NCBI RefSeq assembly: GCF_900106565.1
Contig: NZ_FNNJ01000001.1
Coordinates: 62,001 to 126,000 of the forward strand
Direction: 5' to 3'
Length of the DNA: 64,000 nucleotides
From: Lutibacter oricola
GTDB lineage: Bacteria; Bacteroidota; Bacteroidia; Flavobacteriales; Flavobacteriaceae
Shown: positions 8,039 through 15,335 of the stretch, piece by piece
How positions within the stretch are numbered: the stretch's first letter is position 1
Layout of the letters: each line of letters begins with the position of its first letter
Notes under the pieces: generated by a model
The model's database searches: none
Seen by the model: only the letters and a program-made list of their open reading frames with translations
What the model was told of the DNA's origin: nothing
Made by a program: the position numbers and the translations under genes

Positions 8039-9538
8039 CTATTTAATCACTAATTTTTTAACAGTATTTCCTTTATCTGTTTCAATTTTTACAAAGTAAA
8101 CCCCACTATTTAAATTAGTTACATCAATATTATTTTTTGAAGTAACAAGTACTTGTTGGCCTATATTATTAATTAAACTAATTGATTTTAATTCTAATTG
8201 ATTTGTAATTTTTATATGAAATTGAGAAGTAGCTGGATTAGGGTATACGCTTAAACTTTCTTCTAAAAAAGTATCTTTTGTGCTTAAAACTTCAGCAGAT
8301 AAATCATAAACACGAACATGACCAGAATTAGAACCATTTCCATCATTTCCAGATGCTCCTATAGCTACAATACTACCATCACCAGATAAACTTACACTAC
8401 CACCAGAATTATCATCTACTGCTTCACCTTCAATTGTTTCACCTACTTGATTCCATAAATTTCCGCTGGCTGTATATTTAAAAATTCGAACATGTCCAGA
8501 ATCAGTTCCATTATCATCATTTAAAGTAGATCCTACTGCAACAATACTAGCATCACCAGATAAACTTACACTCCAACCAGCCTGATCTGAATTCGCTTCA
8601 CCATTAATATTATTACCTAATTTTTCCCATAAATTAGTGCTTGTATTAATTTTAAATACTCTAGCTTGTCCAGAACTTAATCCATTTTCATCGTTTAAAT
8701 AAGAACCTATTGCAACTTCATTTCCACTATCGGATAAACTAACACTCCAACCAGAGTTATCATCCATAACTTCACCTTCTATGGCATTTCCAACTTGATT
8801 CCAATTTGATTCATCAAATTTAAAAATACGTACATGACCAGAATTTGAGCCATTTCCATCATTTCCATTTGCACCAACAGCTATTGTTTTGCCATCATTT
8901 GATAAACTAAGACTTCTACCAAAATAATCAATATTAAAAGATCCATTAATATCATTACCTAGTTGTTCCCATAAATTATTAGCACTATTAAATTTAAAAA
9001 TACGTACGTGACCACTATTAAAACCATTAGTACTGTTTAAATACGATCCAATTCCAACTATACCACCATCAGTAGATAAACTTACACTCCAACCAGATTT
9101 ATTACCAGCACTTTGACCAATAATATCATTACCTACTTGATCCCATAAACTTGAAGTAGTATTATACTTATATACTCGAACTTCACCTCCATTAAATACT
9201 CCATCATTTTCAGGAGCTCCAACTGCAACACTATTTCCATCTCCAGCTAAACTTACACTCCATCCCGATTGATCACCAGCAACAGGACCATCAATATCAT
9301 TTCCTAATAAACTCCAACTAGAGTTATTATATCTGTAAACACGTACATGACCAGAATTTGATCCATTTCCATCATTTAAATAAGCACCAATAGCAACAGT
9401 TTGACCGTTATTAGATAAACTAACACTATGACCTGAACGATCATTAGATAATTCACCATCAATATCATTTCCTAAGAGTACTTGACCATAAAAAAGATAA
9501 GGGATTAATAAACTTAAAATGAGTAATTTTCTTTTCAT
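8039..9538 (-). CDS. Secreted seven-repeat (beta-propeller-like) protein with type IX secretion sorting domain
   Basis: The 499-aa product has a signal peptide (1-18, ending YGQ) and then seven tandem repeats of about 57 residues. Each reads roughly LGNDIxGE...D.SGWSVSLSxDGxxVAIGSxLNDxNGxxSGHVRVFKYN...W. Near residue 415 begins a Por secretion-system C-terminal sorting domain (SVYPNPATSQF, VTNLNSGVYFVKIE, ending KKLVIK). Seven such repeats are what a closed seven-bladed propeller needs. The last unit ends at the VRVYDL strand, and the first supplies a leading LLGNDIDGE, suggesting strand exchange to close the ring. The T9SS domain predicts export and surface attachment or release. No catalytic motif is seen, so adhesion or binding is only inference. 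Confidence 0.88.
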   Translation of the reverse strand: MKRKLLILSLLIPYLFYGQVLLGNDIDGELSNDRSGHSVSLSNNGQTVAIGAYLNDGNGSNSGHVRVYRYNNSSWSLLGNDIDGPVAGDQSGWSVSLAGDGNSVAVGAPENDGVFNGGEVRVYKYNTTSSLWDQVGNDIIGQSAGNKSGWSVSLSTDGGIVGIGSYLNSTNGFNSGHVRIFKFNSANNLWEQLGNDINGSFNIDYFGRSLSLSNDGKTIAVGANGNDGNGSNSGHVRIFKFDESNWNQVGNAIEGEVMDDNSGWSVSLSDSGNEVAIGSYLNDENGLSSGQARVFKINTSTNLWEKLGNNINGEANSDQAGWSVSLSGDASIVAVGSTLNDDNGTDSGHVRIFKYTASGNLWNQVGETIEGEAVDDNSGGSVSLSGDGSIVAIGASGNDGNGSNSGHVRVYDLSAEVLSTKDTFLEESLSVYPNPATSQFHIKITNQLELKSISLINNIGQQVLVTSKNNIDVTNLNSGVYFVKIETDKGNTVKKLVIK

Positions 9539-10141
9539 AATTTTTAATTTAAATATTATTTTTTTATAAAATTAGTTATTTATAAACTATTAATTGATTT
9601 TTAAATTTTACTTATAAGTAGATGTTATTAACATATATATATATAATAAAAGAAGTTTTAAAAATTTTAAAAAAATATTTTCTGTTATTATAGAGTGTTA
9701 ATATGTACAATAACTAGTTGATTTTTAATTTTGATATATGAGTTATCGATACATATTAACATTTAATTAAAATTTAAAAGCTTAAACTTCAATAATGTTA
9801 GCTAGGTTATTAACAATCTATTTATAATGTCAATTAACTTATTTTTTTAATAAAAAATCAGTTGAAAAATGTTAATAACGTATTTCTAAATGTTGATAAC
9901 CTACTCTAAAAAAATAAAAAATAAATTTGGTATTCTAATGTCAGTTTCTGTATTAGTTATTTCAATTATAAAAACAAAAAATACTTGTCTTTTTTAAGTG
10001 TAAACTTATCCACATTGTTAATTAAATGTAAATCTATTGTTAATCAGTAAATTAAAAATAACTATTAACAATCAATTTTTTTACTGTTAATAACCGTGAA
10101 TTTGTACTTTTGCAATCTAACTTATTAACAAAACTAAAAAA
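9539..10141. other. Gene-free AT-rich segment with clustered DnaA-box-like nonamers (candidate oriC)
   Basis: No ORF of note exists in these 603 bp. The perfect DnaA box TTATCCACA is at 10006-10014 and TGTTGATAA (a TTATCAACA box on the minus strand) at 9891-9899. TTATTAACA or its complement occurs exactly at 9625, 9807, 9870, 10085 and 10122, with one-base variants at 9696, 9753, 10016, 10038 and 10062. The left part (9540-9690) is almost pure A/T, as an unwinding element would be. Genes to the left (730-6779) run mainly on the minus strand and those to the right (10142-17963) all on the plus strand, the polarity expected around an origin. A dense regulator-binding region is the alternative. 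Confidence 0.4.
10105..10112 (+). promoter_or_regulatory. -7 box of the rpiB promoter
   Basis: TACTTTTG matches TAnnTTTG and lies 29 bases before the rpiB ATG, giving a short leader. It is flanked by two TTATTAACA-type nonamers (10085-10093 and 10122-10130), so any protein binding those sites would affect rpiB expression. Confidence 0.55.
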
Positions 10142-10579
10142 ATGGTAATTGCAATTGGTAATGATCACGCTGGTACTGAGTACAAATTCGAAATTATTAA
10201 ACAATTAGAAAACAAAGGTATAAAAGTTTTAAACTTTGGAACCGATACTAATGAAAGTATGGATTATTCTGATGCTATTCATCCAGTAGCTGATGCTGTT
10301 GAAAAAGGTGAAGCTAAATATGGAATTATTTTGTGTGGTAGTGGAAATGGAGCTCAAATGACAGCTAATAAACACCAAGGTATTAGAGCTGGTTTAGTTT
10401 GGAATAATGAAATTGTAGAATTAATAAGATTACATAATGATGCTAATGTTTTAACAATTCCTGCTAGATTTGTTTCTTTACAACAAGCATTAGGTTTTGT
10501 AGATATATTTTTAAATACTGAATTTGAAGGTGGACGCCACCAAACAAGAATAGATAAAATACCTACAAGTTGTTGTTAA
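10142..10579 (+). CDS. rpiB: Ribose-5-phosphate isomerase B (RpiB/LacAB family)
   Basis: RpiB interconverts ribose 5-phosphate and ribulose 5-phosphate in the non-oxidative pentose phosphate pathway. The 145-aa sequence has the NDHAG motif (Asp8-His9), the ILCGSGNG anion-hole loop with the candidate catalytic base Cys65, the HNDANVL segment, and the terminal GGRHQTRI. Length and motifs are standard for the family. LacA/LacB or allose isomerase activities are possible alternatives, but neighbouring genes give no sugar-operon context. It is separated by a hairpin from the following CDF transporter. Confidence 0.92.
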   Translation: MVIAIGNDHAGTEYKFEIIKQLENKGIKVLNFGTDTNESMDYSDAIHPVADAVEKGEAKYGIILCGSGNGAQMTANKHQGIRAGLVWNNEIVELIRLHNDANVLTIPARFVSLQQALGFVDIFLNTEFEGGRHQTRIDKIPTSCC

Positions 10580-10604
10580 ACTAAATTAGTAACGTATAAA
10601 TTTT

Positions 10605-10664
10605 AATACCAATTAAATTGCAATCATTATATAATGTTATGTAAATTTGATTGGTATTTTTTAT
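10605..10664 (+). terminator. Hairpin terminator after rpiB
   Basis: AATACCAAT (10605-10613) pairs with ATTGGTATT (10650-10658), and the right arm runs into a T-rich stretch. The loop is long (36 bases) but contains further A/T pairing. It fits a terminator between rpiB and the CDF gene. Confidence 0.5.
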
Positions 10665-10673
10665 TTATAAATA

Positions 10674-11582
10674 ATGGGTCATCATCATTCACACCATCAT
10701 CCAACTTTATCAGGCAGAAACTTATTAATTTCTATAGTATTAAATGTAGTAATTACTGTAGCTCAATTAATAGGTGGATTTATTTCTGGTAGTTTAGCTT
10801 TAATTTCTGATGCTGTTCATAATTTTTCAGATGTTATTTCTTTAATAATTAGTTATATAGCAAATATTTTAACAAAAAAAAAGAAACAAACAAAGCAATA
10901 TACTTTTGGTTATAAACGTGCAGAAATTATAGCTGCATTTATAAATTCTTCTACCTTAATAGTAGTTGCTATTTTTTTAGCTAAAGAAGCTTTTGAACGA
11001 TTTAATAATCCTCAAGAAATAGAAAGTAATTTAGTTATTTGGTTAGCTATTTTAGGTATTGCAGCAAACGGATTTAGTGTATTATTACTTAAAAAAGATG
11101 CTGAACATAACTTAAATATGAAATCGGCATACCTTCATTTATTAACAGATATGTTAACTTCAGTTGCTGTTTTAATTGGTGGATTATTAATGAAATATTA
11201 CCAAGTTTATTGGATAGATGCCGTATTAACCTTAATAATTTCTGTTTATTTAATATATATGAGTTGGAGTATTTTATTAGATTCAACAAAAATATTAATG
11301 TTATTTGCACCAAAACATATTAATATAGATGAAGTTGTAAATGAAGTTTTAAAGGTTGAAGAAATTAAAAATATTCATCACGTACATATTTGGCAATTAA
11401 ACGATCACGATTGTCATTTTGAAGCGCATATGCAGTTTAAAAAAGATATTAAACTATCTCAATTTGATGAAGTTTGTGAAAAAGTTGAAAAAATACTATT
11501 AGAAAAATTTCATATAAATCACTCTAATTTACAACCAGAAATTAATAGAGACGATTTAAAAGAATTGATAAAACAAGATTAA
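10674..11582 (+). CDS. Cation diffusion facilitator (Zn2+-type) efflux transporter
   Basis: The 302-aa inner-membrane protein has a His-rich start (MGHHHSHHHP), six predicted membrane helices and a cytoplasmic C-terminal domain (about 210-290), the CzcD/ZitB plan. The transport-site residues are visible: His49 and Asp53 in DAVHNFSD (helix 2) and His155 and Asp159 in HLLTDMLTS (helix 5). An H/D/H/D set like this usually indicates Zn2+ (sometimes Cd2+ or Co2+) efflux in exchange for protons. The following GNAT gene begins directly after its stop codon, so the two are cotranscribed. The exact metal is inferred from family knowledge. Confidence 0.92.
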   Translation: MGHHHSHHHPTLSGRNLLISIVLNVVITVAQLIGGFISGSLALISDAVHNFSDVISLIISYIANILTKKKKQTKQYTFGYKRAEIIAAFINSSTLIVVAIFLAKEAFERFNNPQEIESNLVIWLAILGIAANGFSVLLLKKDAEHNLNMKSAYLHLLTDMLTSVAVLIGGLLMKYYQVYWIDAVLTLIISVYLIYMSWSILLDSTKILMLFAPKHINIDEVVNEVLKVEEIKNIHHVHIWQLNDHDCHFEAHMQFKKDIKLSQFDEVCEKVEKILLEKFHINHSNLQPEINRDDLKELIKQD

Positions 11583-12026
11583 ATGCTCCAAATAAAAATT
11601 AAAAAGTATTCTGAATTAACTAAGGATGAACTCTATGAAATACTTCAATTACGAAGTGAAGTATTTGTAGTTGAGCAAGATTGTGTATATCAGGATATTG
11701 ATTTTAAAGATCAAAAAGCAGTACATATTTTAGGTTATAAAAATGAAAAAATAGTAGCTTATACACGTATTTTTAAACCAGGAGATTATTTTAATAAAGC
11801 TAGTATTGGCAGAGTAGTAGTTGCTGAAAAGGAAAGAATTAATGGTTTTGGGCATATAATTTTTGAAGCTTCCATAAAAGCAGTAAAAGATTATTTTAAT
11901 GAAAAAATTATCAAAATTTCGGCTCAAAAATATTTAAAAAAATTTTACGAATCTCACGGTTTTATTCAAAAAGGACAAGAATATTTAGAAGATGGAATTC
12001 CACATATAGAAATGTTAAATGAGTAA
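11583..12026 (+). CDS. GNAT N-acetyltransferase, ElaA-like
   Basis: The 147-aa protein matches the ElaA branch of GNAT acetyltransferases: LQLRSEVFVVEQDCVYQDID near the N-terminus, the acetyl-CoA-binding region IGRVVVAEKERINGFGHIIF, and the closing KKFYESHGFIQKGQEYLEDG and HIEM. The physiological acceptor of ElaA proteins is unknown. The ATG follows the CDF stop without any gap, which implies coupled translation, although no functional link to metal export is evident. Confidence 0.87.
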   Translation: MLQIKIKKYSELTKDELYEILQLRSEVFVVEQDCVYQDIDFKDQKAVHILGYKNEKIVAYTRIFKPGDYFNKASIGRVVVAEKERINGFGHIIFEASIKAVKDYFNEKIIKISAQKYLKKFYESHGFIQKGQEYLEDGIPHIEMLNE

Positions 12027-12068
12027 AATAAATAAAAATTATTTTGGTAACTGAGCAGAGTCGAATGT

Positions 12069-12076
12069 TACTTTTG
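12069..12076 (+). promoter_or_regulatory. -7 box upstream of the Nudix gene
   Basis: TACTTTTG fits TAnnTTTG, with TTG at 12044-12046 as a -33 element 22 bases upstream. The intervening CTGAGCAGAGTCGAA looks like a worn fragment of the dispersed GTCATTCTGA repeat. Confidence 0.5.
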
Positions 12077-12094
12077 AAAAAATTAAATGCATAA

Positions 12095-12676
12095 ATGAAA
12101 AACCCAAAAGTAAAAATAAATAAAATAGAAAACCTTTCGAACGATTGGTATAAATTAGATAAAGTAGATTTTGATTACCAAACTAAAAATGGAGAATGGC
12201 AAAATCAAACACGCGAAAGTTACAATAGAGGAGATGGAGCTTGTATTTTATTGTACAATGCTTCAGAAAAGAAAGTAATTTTAACAAAACAATTTAGAAT
12301 GCCATGTTATTTAAATGAAAATGAAGATGGAATGATGATAGAAGTATGTGCTGGTATGTTAGATAAAGATGATCCTGTTACTTGTATAAAAAAAGAAGCT
12401 GAAGAAGAGGTTGGTTATAAAATTTCAGAACCTAAAAAGCTATTCGAATTGTTTTCAACTCCTGGAGCAGTTACCGAAAAAATTCATTATTTTATTGCTG
12501 AATATTCAAGCGATATGAAAATTAGTGATGGAGGTGGTTTAGAAGAAGAAACCGAAGAAATTGAAGTGTTAGAAATGGACTTTAAAAAAGCAATTCAACT
12601 TGTTTCAACAGGAGAAATTTGCGATGCTAAAACGGTTATTTTATTGCAATACGCCCAAATTAATAAGTTATTATAA
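12095..12676 (+). CDS. nudK: Nudix hydrolase, NudK (GDP-mannose pyrophosphatase)-like
   Basis: The 193-aa length and motifs follow E. coli NudK: ILLYNASEKKVILTKQFRMP, IEVCAGMLDKDDPVTCIKKE leading into the Nudix helix KKEAEEEVGY (about residues 95-107), and LFELFSTPGAVTEKIHYFIA. NudK-type enzymes hydrolyse GDP-mannose and related nucleotide sugars. The gene stands between the GNAT gene and the TetR cluster with its own promoter, so it need not belong to either. ADP-ribose hydrolysis is the main alternative, because the families overlap. Confidence 0.85.
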   Translation: MKNPKVKINKIENLSNDWYKLDKVDFDYQTKNGEWQNQTRESYNRGDGACILLYNASEKKVILTKQFRMPCYLNENEDGMMIEVCAGMLDKDDPVTCIKKEAEEEVGYKISEPKKLFELFSTPGAVTEKIHYFIAEYSSDMKISDGGGLEEETEEIEVLEMDFKKAIQLVSTGEICDAKTVILLQYAQINKLL

Positions 12677-12715
12677 AAATAAAATGTCTGATTATTAATA
12701 TTTTATATACTTAAT

Positions 12716-12731
12716 CTAAGCAAATGCTTAG
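12716..12731. promoter_or_regulatory. Palindromic operator 1, CTAAGC-N4-GCTTAG
   Basis: CTAAGCAAATGCTTAG is a perfect 6+6 palindrome lying just upstream of the -33 region of the TetR gene promoter. Identical arms recur at 13370-13385 and 13833-13848, and a near-identical site at 12749-12764. Confidence 0.75.
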
Positions 12732-12738
12732 TAAAAAT

Positions 12739-12769
12739 TTGTGTATATCTAAACAATTGCTTAGTTTTG
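12739..12769 (+). promoter_or_regulatory. Promoter of the TetR gene, overlapping operator 2
   Basis: TTG at 12739-12741 and TAGTTTTG at 12762-12769 (20-base spacer) match the flavobacterial promoter consensus. The last three bases of the operator at 12749-12764 are the first three of the -7 box, so bound repressor would block the promoter. Confidence 0.65.
12749..12764. promoter_or_regulatory. Palindromic operator 2, CTAAAC-N4-GCTTAG
   Basis: CTAAACAATTGCTTAG differs from the other three sites by one base in the left arm. It lies in the spacer and -7 box of the TetR promoter, ending 22 bp before the start codon, the usual position for autorepression. Confidence 0.72.
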
Positions 12770-12786
12770 CATTGTAATTATAAACA

Positions 12787-13350
12787 ATGGCACGTAAAAA
12801 ACAATATAACGAAGAAGAAGTAATTGAAAAAGCAATGCATTTGTTTTGGAGAAATGGGTATGAGAATACTTCAGTTCGTATGTTGGAAAAGGAAATGGGT
12901 ATTAACCAATTTTCTATGTATGCTAGTTTTGGAAGTAAGCAAGGTGTTTTTCTTGAAAGTTTAAAAACTTATAAAAGAAAAACAAAATTGATGTTTGATA
13001 AATTGAGAAAGTCAAACAATGGAATAGAAGATATTAAAGAATTCTTTTATAATTCTATAAAAGTTTCTGAATTGAAAGGAAATAATAAAGGTTGTTTTGT
13101 TACCAATACATATAATGAGTTTGCTCAAAGTGAAGATGAAATGATTAAAGAGCAGATGAGCAATTTTATGGATAATTTGAAAGAAATATTTATTGAAAAA
13201 ATAAAATCAGATTCTTCTAAAGATGAAGAAACCGTTTTAAAACAAGCTAACTATTTATTATTAGCAAAACACGGATTAGCGGCTGCAACAAGAGTAAATT
13301 CTAAAAAGGAAATGGAAGATTATATTGAAATGATCTTTAAAAGCATATAA
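12787..13350 (+). CDS. TetR/AcrR-family transcriptional regulator
   Basis: The 187-aa protein has an N-terminal TetR HTH (about residues 10-55: EVIEKAMHLFWRNGYENTSV, then LEKEMGINQFSMYASFGSKQGVF) and an all-helical ligand domain whose GCFVTNTYNEFA resembles the C-terminal domain of the AcuR/YxaF-like group. Two palindromic sites flank its promoter and two more precede the next two genes, so it very probably represses itself and the downstream DoxX-like and AhpD-like genes. The inducer is unknown; neighbours suggest a reactive electrophile or quinone. The ATG at 12787 gives a normal N-terminus. Confidence 0.9.
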   Translation: MARKKQYNEEEVIEKAMHLFWRNGYENTSVRMLEKEMGINQFSMYASFGSKQGVFLESLKTYKRKTKLMFDKLRKSNNGIEDIKEFFYNSIKVSELKGNNKGCFVTNTYNEFAQSEDEMIKEQMSNFMDNLKEIFIEKIKSDSSKDEETVLKQANYLLLAKHGLAAATRVNSKKEMEDYIEMIFKSI

Positions 13351-13369
13351 CCTTTTTTTTAATCAATAA

Positions 13370-13385
13370 CTAAGCGGTCGCTTAG
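13370..13385. promoter_or_regulatory. Palindromic operator 3, CTAAGC-GGTC-GCTTAG
   Basis: A perfect copy of the TetR-linked palindrome lies 19 bp before the DoxX-like start codon. No consensus TAnnTTTG box is visible here, so the promoter it controls is either weak or read through from the TetR gene. Confidence 0.72.
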
Positions 13386-13404
13386 TAAATAAAATAATTA
13401 TAAA

Positions 13405-13818
13405 ATGAGAAAATTAGTAAAAATAGTAACAGGAATATTAGGATTTATAATGTTAGTTCCAGGATTGGCAAAATTTGGAGAACCTTTTAAAACATTTATT
13501 TATAAACACCTTACAATTATTGGATTTCCATTTCCAGATTTTATGCAATACGTTGTAAAATTTAGCGAAGTAGGAGTAGGATTACTATTAATTTATGTTG
13601 CATTTAGAGCCAATAAATTAAATCCTTCATTTAGAAATAAATTATTCTATTTAGGAAATATAACCGTTGTGGGTATTATGATTGTTGCGGTATATACGCA
13701 TTTGCATCTAGATGTACCGGCCGAAATTTTACCTATGGAAACAAAACCTCCATATATGCCAATTGGGTATATATTTTTAGTAGCTGTAAACTTATTTTTA
13801 AACAGAAATAGTAATTAA
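13405..13818 (+). CDS. DoxX-like four-helix membrane protein
   Basis: The 137-aa product has four hydrophobic segments (about residues 5-22, 42-65, 78-98 and 115-132) and the DoxX-type start ILGFIMLVPGLAKFGEPF with a conserved Lys/Gly helix 1. DoxX-family proteins often occur with thiol- and quinone-related redox genes, and some subunits associate with oxidoreductases in membrane complexes. Here the gene lies between a TetR repressor and an AhpD-like CxxC protein, each preceded by the same operator, which places it in a stress-inducible redox cluster. Its direct activity cannot be inferred. Confidence 0.75.
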   Translation: MRKLVKIVTGILGFIMLVPGLAKFGEPFKTFIYKHLTIIGFPFPDFMQYVVKFSEVGVGLLLIYVAFRANKLNPSFRNKLFYLGNITVVGIMIVAVYTHLHLDVPAEILPMETKPPYMPIGYIFLVAVNLFLNRNSN

Positions 13819-13832
13819 AATTTAACTTAAAA

Positions 13833-13848
13833 CTAAGCAAAAGCTTAG
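13833..13848. promoter_or_regulatory. Palindromic operator 4, CTAAGC-AAAA-GCTTAG
   Basis: A perfect copy of the same palindrome, 15 bp after the DoxX-like stop and 34 bp before the AhpD-like start. Four sites within 1.1 kb define a local TetR regulon. Confidence 0.75.
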
Positions 13849-13882
13849 ATAAAATAATCAAATAAAATTAAAACAAATAATT

Positions 13883-14500
13883 ATGAACTTTTCAGAGAAA
13901 AATCACGAACACCAAAATGCAAATAGAAATTGGGTGAGTAACACATTTAAAATTCACACAGTAGAAACAGCACCAGAAGGAAGTAAACCAATGTTGGAAG
14001 CTTCAAAAAAAGCATACGGATTTATAGCTAATTTACACGGTACGTTAGCTGAATCTCCTCAAATTTATGAAGCATACCAAACATTACATAAATTATTTTC
14101 TGAATCATCATTCAATGCCGATGAATTAACGGTTGTATGGCAAACAATTAATGTAGAACACGAATGTACGTATTGTGTTCCTGCACATACAGGAATTGCA
14201 AATATGATGAAAGTAGATTCAGCAATTACTGAAGCATTAAGAAACGAAGAACCATTACCAACTGAAAAATTAGAAGTATTACGTGAAACTACATTAGAAA
14301 TTGTTAGAGAGCGTGGTCATCTTTCAAAAGAGCAAAAAGAGAAGTTTTTTACTGTAGGATATACTAACAGACAGATATTAGACATTGTTTTGGGTCTTTC
14401 ACAAAAAGTAATTAGTAATTACACAAACCATTTAGCAGAAACGCCAGTAGATAACGCGTTTGATAAATTTACTTGGAAGAAAAAAAATGGAAACGTATAA
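13883..14500 (+). CDS. AhpD-like carboxymuconolactone decarboxylase-family protein
   Basis: The 205-aa all-helical protein contains the AhpD signature EHECTYCVPAH, with the redox pair Cys95/Cys98 and His102 after it, embedded in LTVVWQTINVEHECTYC. AhpD-type members use the CxxC pair as a disulfide reductase or peroxidase, whereas true carboxymuconolactone decarboxylases lack it, so a thiol-dependent peroxidase role is favoured. It is preceded by a copy of the TetR-linked operator and followed 19 bp later by an SDR gene. The physiological peroxide or electrophile is unknown. Confidence 0.85.
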   Translation: MNFSEKNHEHQNANRNWVSNTFKIHTVETAPEGSKPMLEASKKAYGFIANLHGTLAESPQIYEAYQTLHKLFSESSFNADELTVVWQTINVEHECTYCVPAHTGIANMMKVDSAITEALRNEEPLPTEKLEVLRETTLEIVRERGHLSKEQKEKFFTVGYTNRQILDIVLGLSQKVISNYTNHLAETPVDNAFDKFTWKKKNGNV

Positions 14501-14519
14501 CTAACTAAAAAATAAAATT

Positions 14520-15254
14520 ATGAGTATTAAAATAGAAAACAAAGTAGCGTTAGTAACGGGTGCAAATAGAGGAATTGGCAAACAAATTGTTGAAACGTTT
14601 ATAGAAAAAGGAGCTAAAAAGGTGTATTTAGCTGTTCGTAATATTGCTTCAACAAAAGAGTTAGAGGAAGAATATGGAGATAAAGTGGAAACAATTCAAG
14701 GAGATGTTTCAGATGATAAATCAATAATAAATCTAGCTGCAAAAACAACTGATGTTGATATAGTAGTAAACAATGCTGGAGTTGGAACACCTCAATCAAC
14801 AATTGGTAAAAATTCAGTTGAAGATTTTAAAAATCAGTTAAATGTAAATGCATTTGGTTTGTTGAGAGTAGCGAACGCTTTTGCTAATACCTTAGAAAAA
14901 AATAAAGGAGCCATTGTGCAATTAAATTCAGTAGCTTCCATTAAAAATTTCACACCACTTTCAACATATTCTGCATCAAAAGCTGCAGCTTATTCTTTAA
15001 CTCAGGGATTACGAGTTGAGTTAGGAGCAAAAGGAGTGCAAGTATTAAGTGTTCATCCAGGACCAATTGATACTGATATGTCAGCTAGAGCTGGTTTTAC
15101 AGAAGCATTTCCAACAACTGTAGTTTCAGAAGGAATTGTTGATGCCTTAGATAAAGGAGATTTTCACTTATTTCCTGATGAAATGGCAAAACAGTTTGAA
15201 GCAGCTTATCAAAGTTTTTCAGATAATGTAGTTTTAGCTGAAGCTGAAGAATAA
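14520..15254 (+). CDS. Short-chain dehydrogenase/reductase (SDR)
   Basis: The 244-aa Rossmann-fold enzyme shows the classical SDR motifs: the cofactor loop TGANRGIG (residues 14-21), NNAG in the fourth strand, and the catalytic YSASK with the upstream Ser in LNSVAS. Basic residue Arg after the second strand (AVRN) suggests NADP(H). It follows the AhpD-like gene by 19 bp and probably shares its transcript. SDR substrate cannot be predicted reliably; aldehyde or quinone reduction fits the cluster. Confidence 0.88.
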   Translation: MSIKIENKVALVTGANRGIGKQIVETFIEKGAKKVYLAVRNIASTKELEEEYGDKVETIQGDVSDDKSIINLAAKTTDVDIVVNNAGVGTPQSTIGKNSVEDFKNQLNVNAFGLLRVANAFANTLEKNKGAIVQLNSVASIKNFTPLSTYSASKAAAYSLTQGLRVELGAKGVQVLSVHPGPIDTDMSARAGFTEAFPTTVVSEGIVDALDKGDFHLFPDEMAKQFEAAYQSFSDNVVLAEAEE

Positions 15255-15270
15255 TTATTTAGAAATATAA

Positions 15271-15302
15271 AAGAAGTGATTTCATTTTTGAAGTCATTTC
15301 TT
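15271..15302 (+). terminator. Hairpin between the SDR and FrnE-like genes
   Basis: AAGAAGTGATTTC and GAAGTCATTTCTT pair across 13 positions, including two G-U pairs that form only in RNA, with a 6-base loop. There is no T-tract directly after it, so it may be an attenuating or processing hairpin rather than a full terminator. Confidence 0.4.
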
Positions 15303-15335
15303 AATGGTTATATTCAGATTGAATAATGTTACAAA

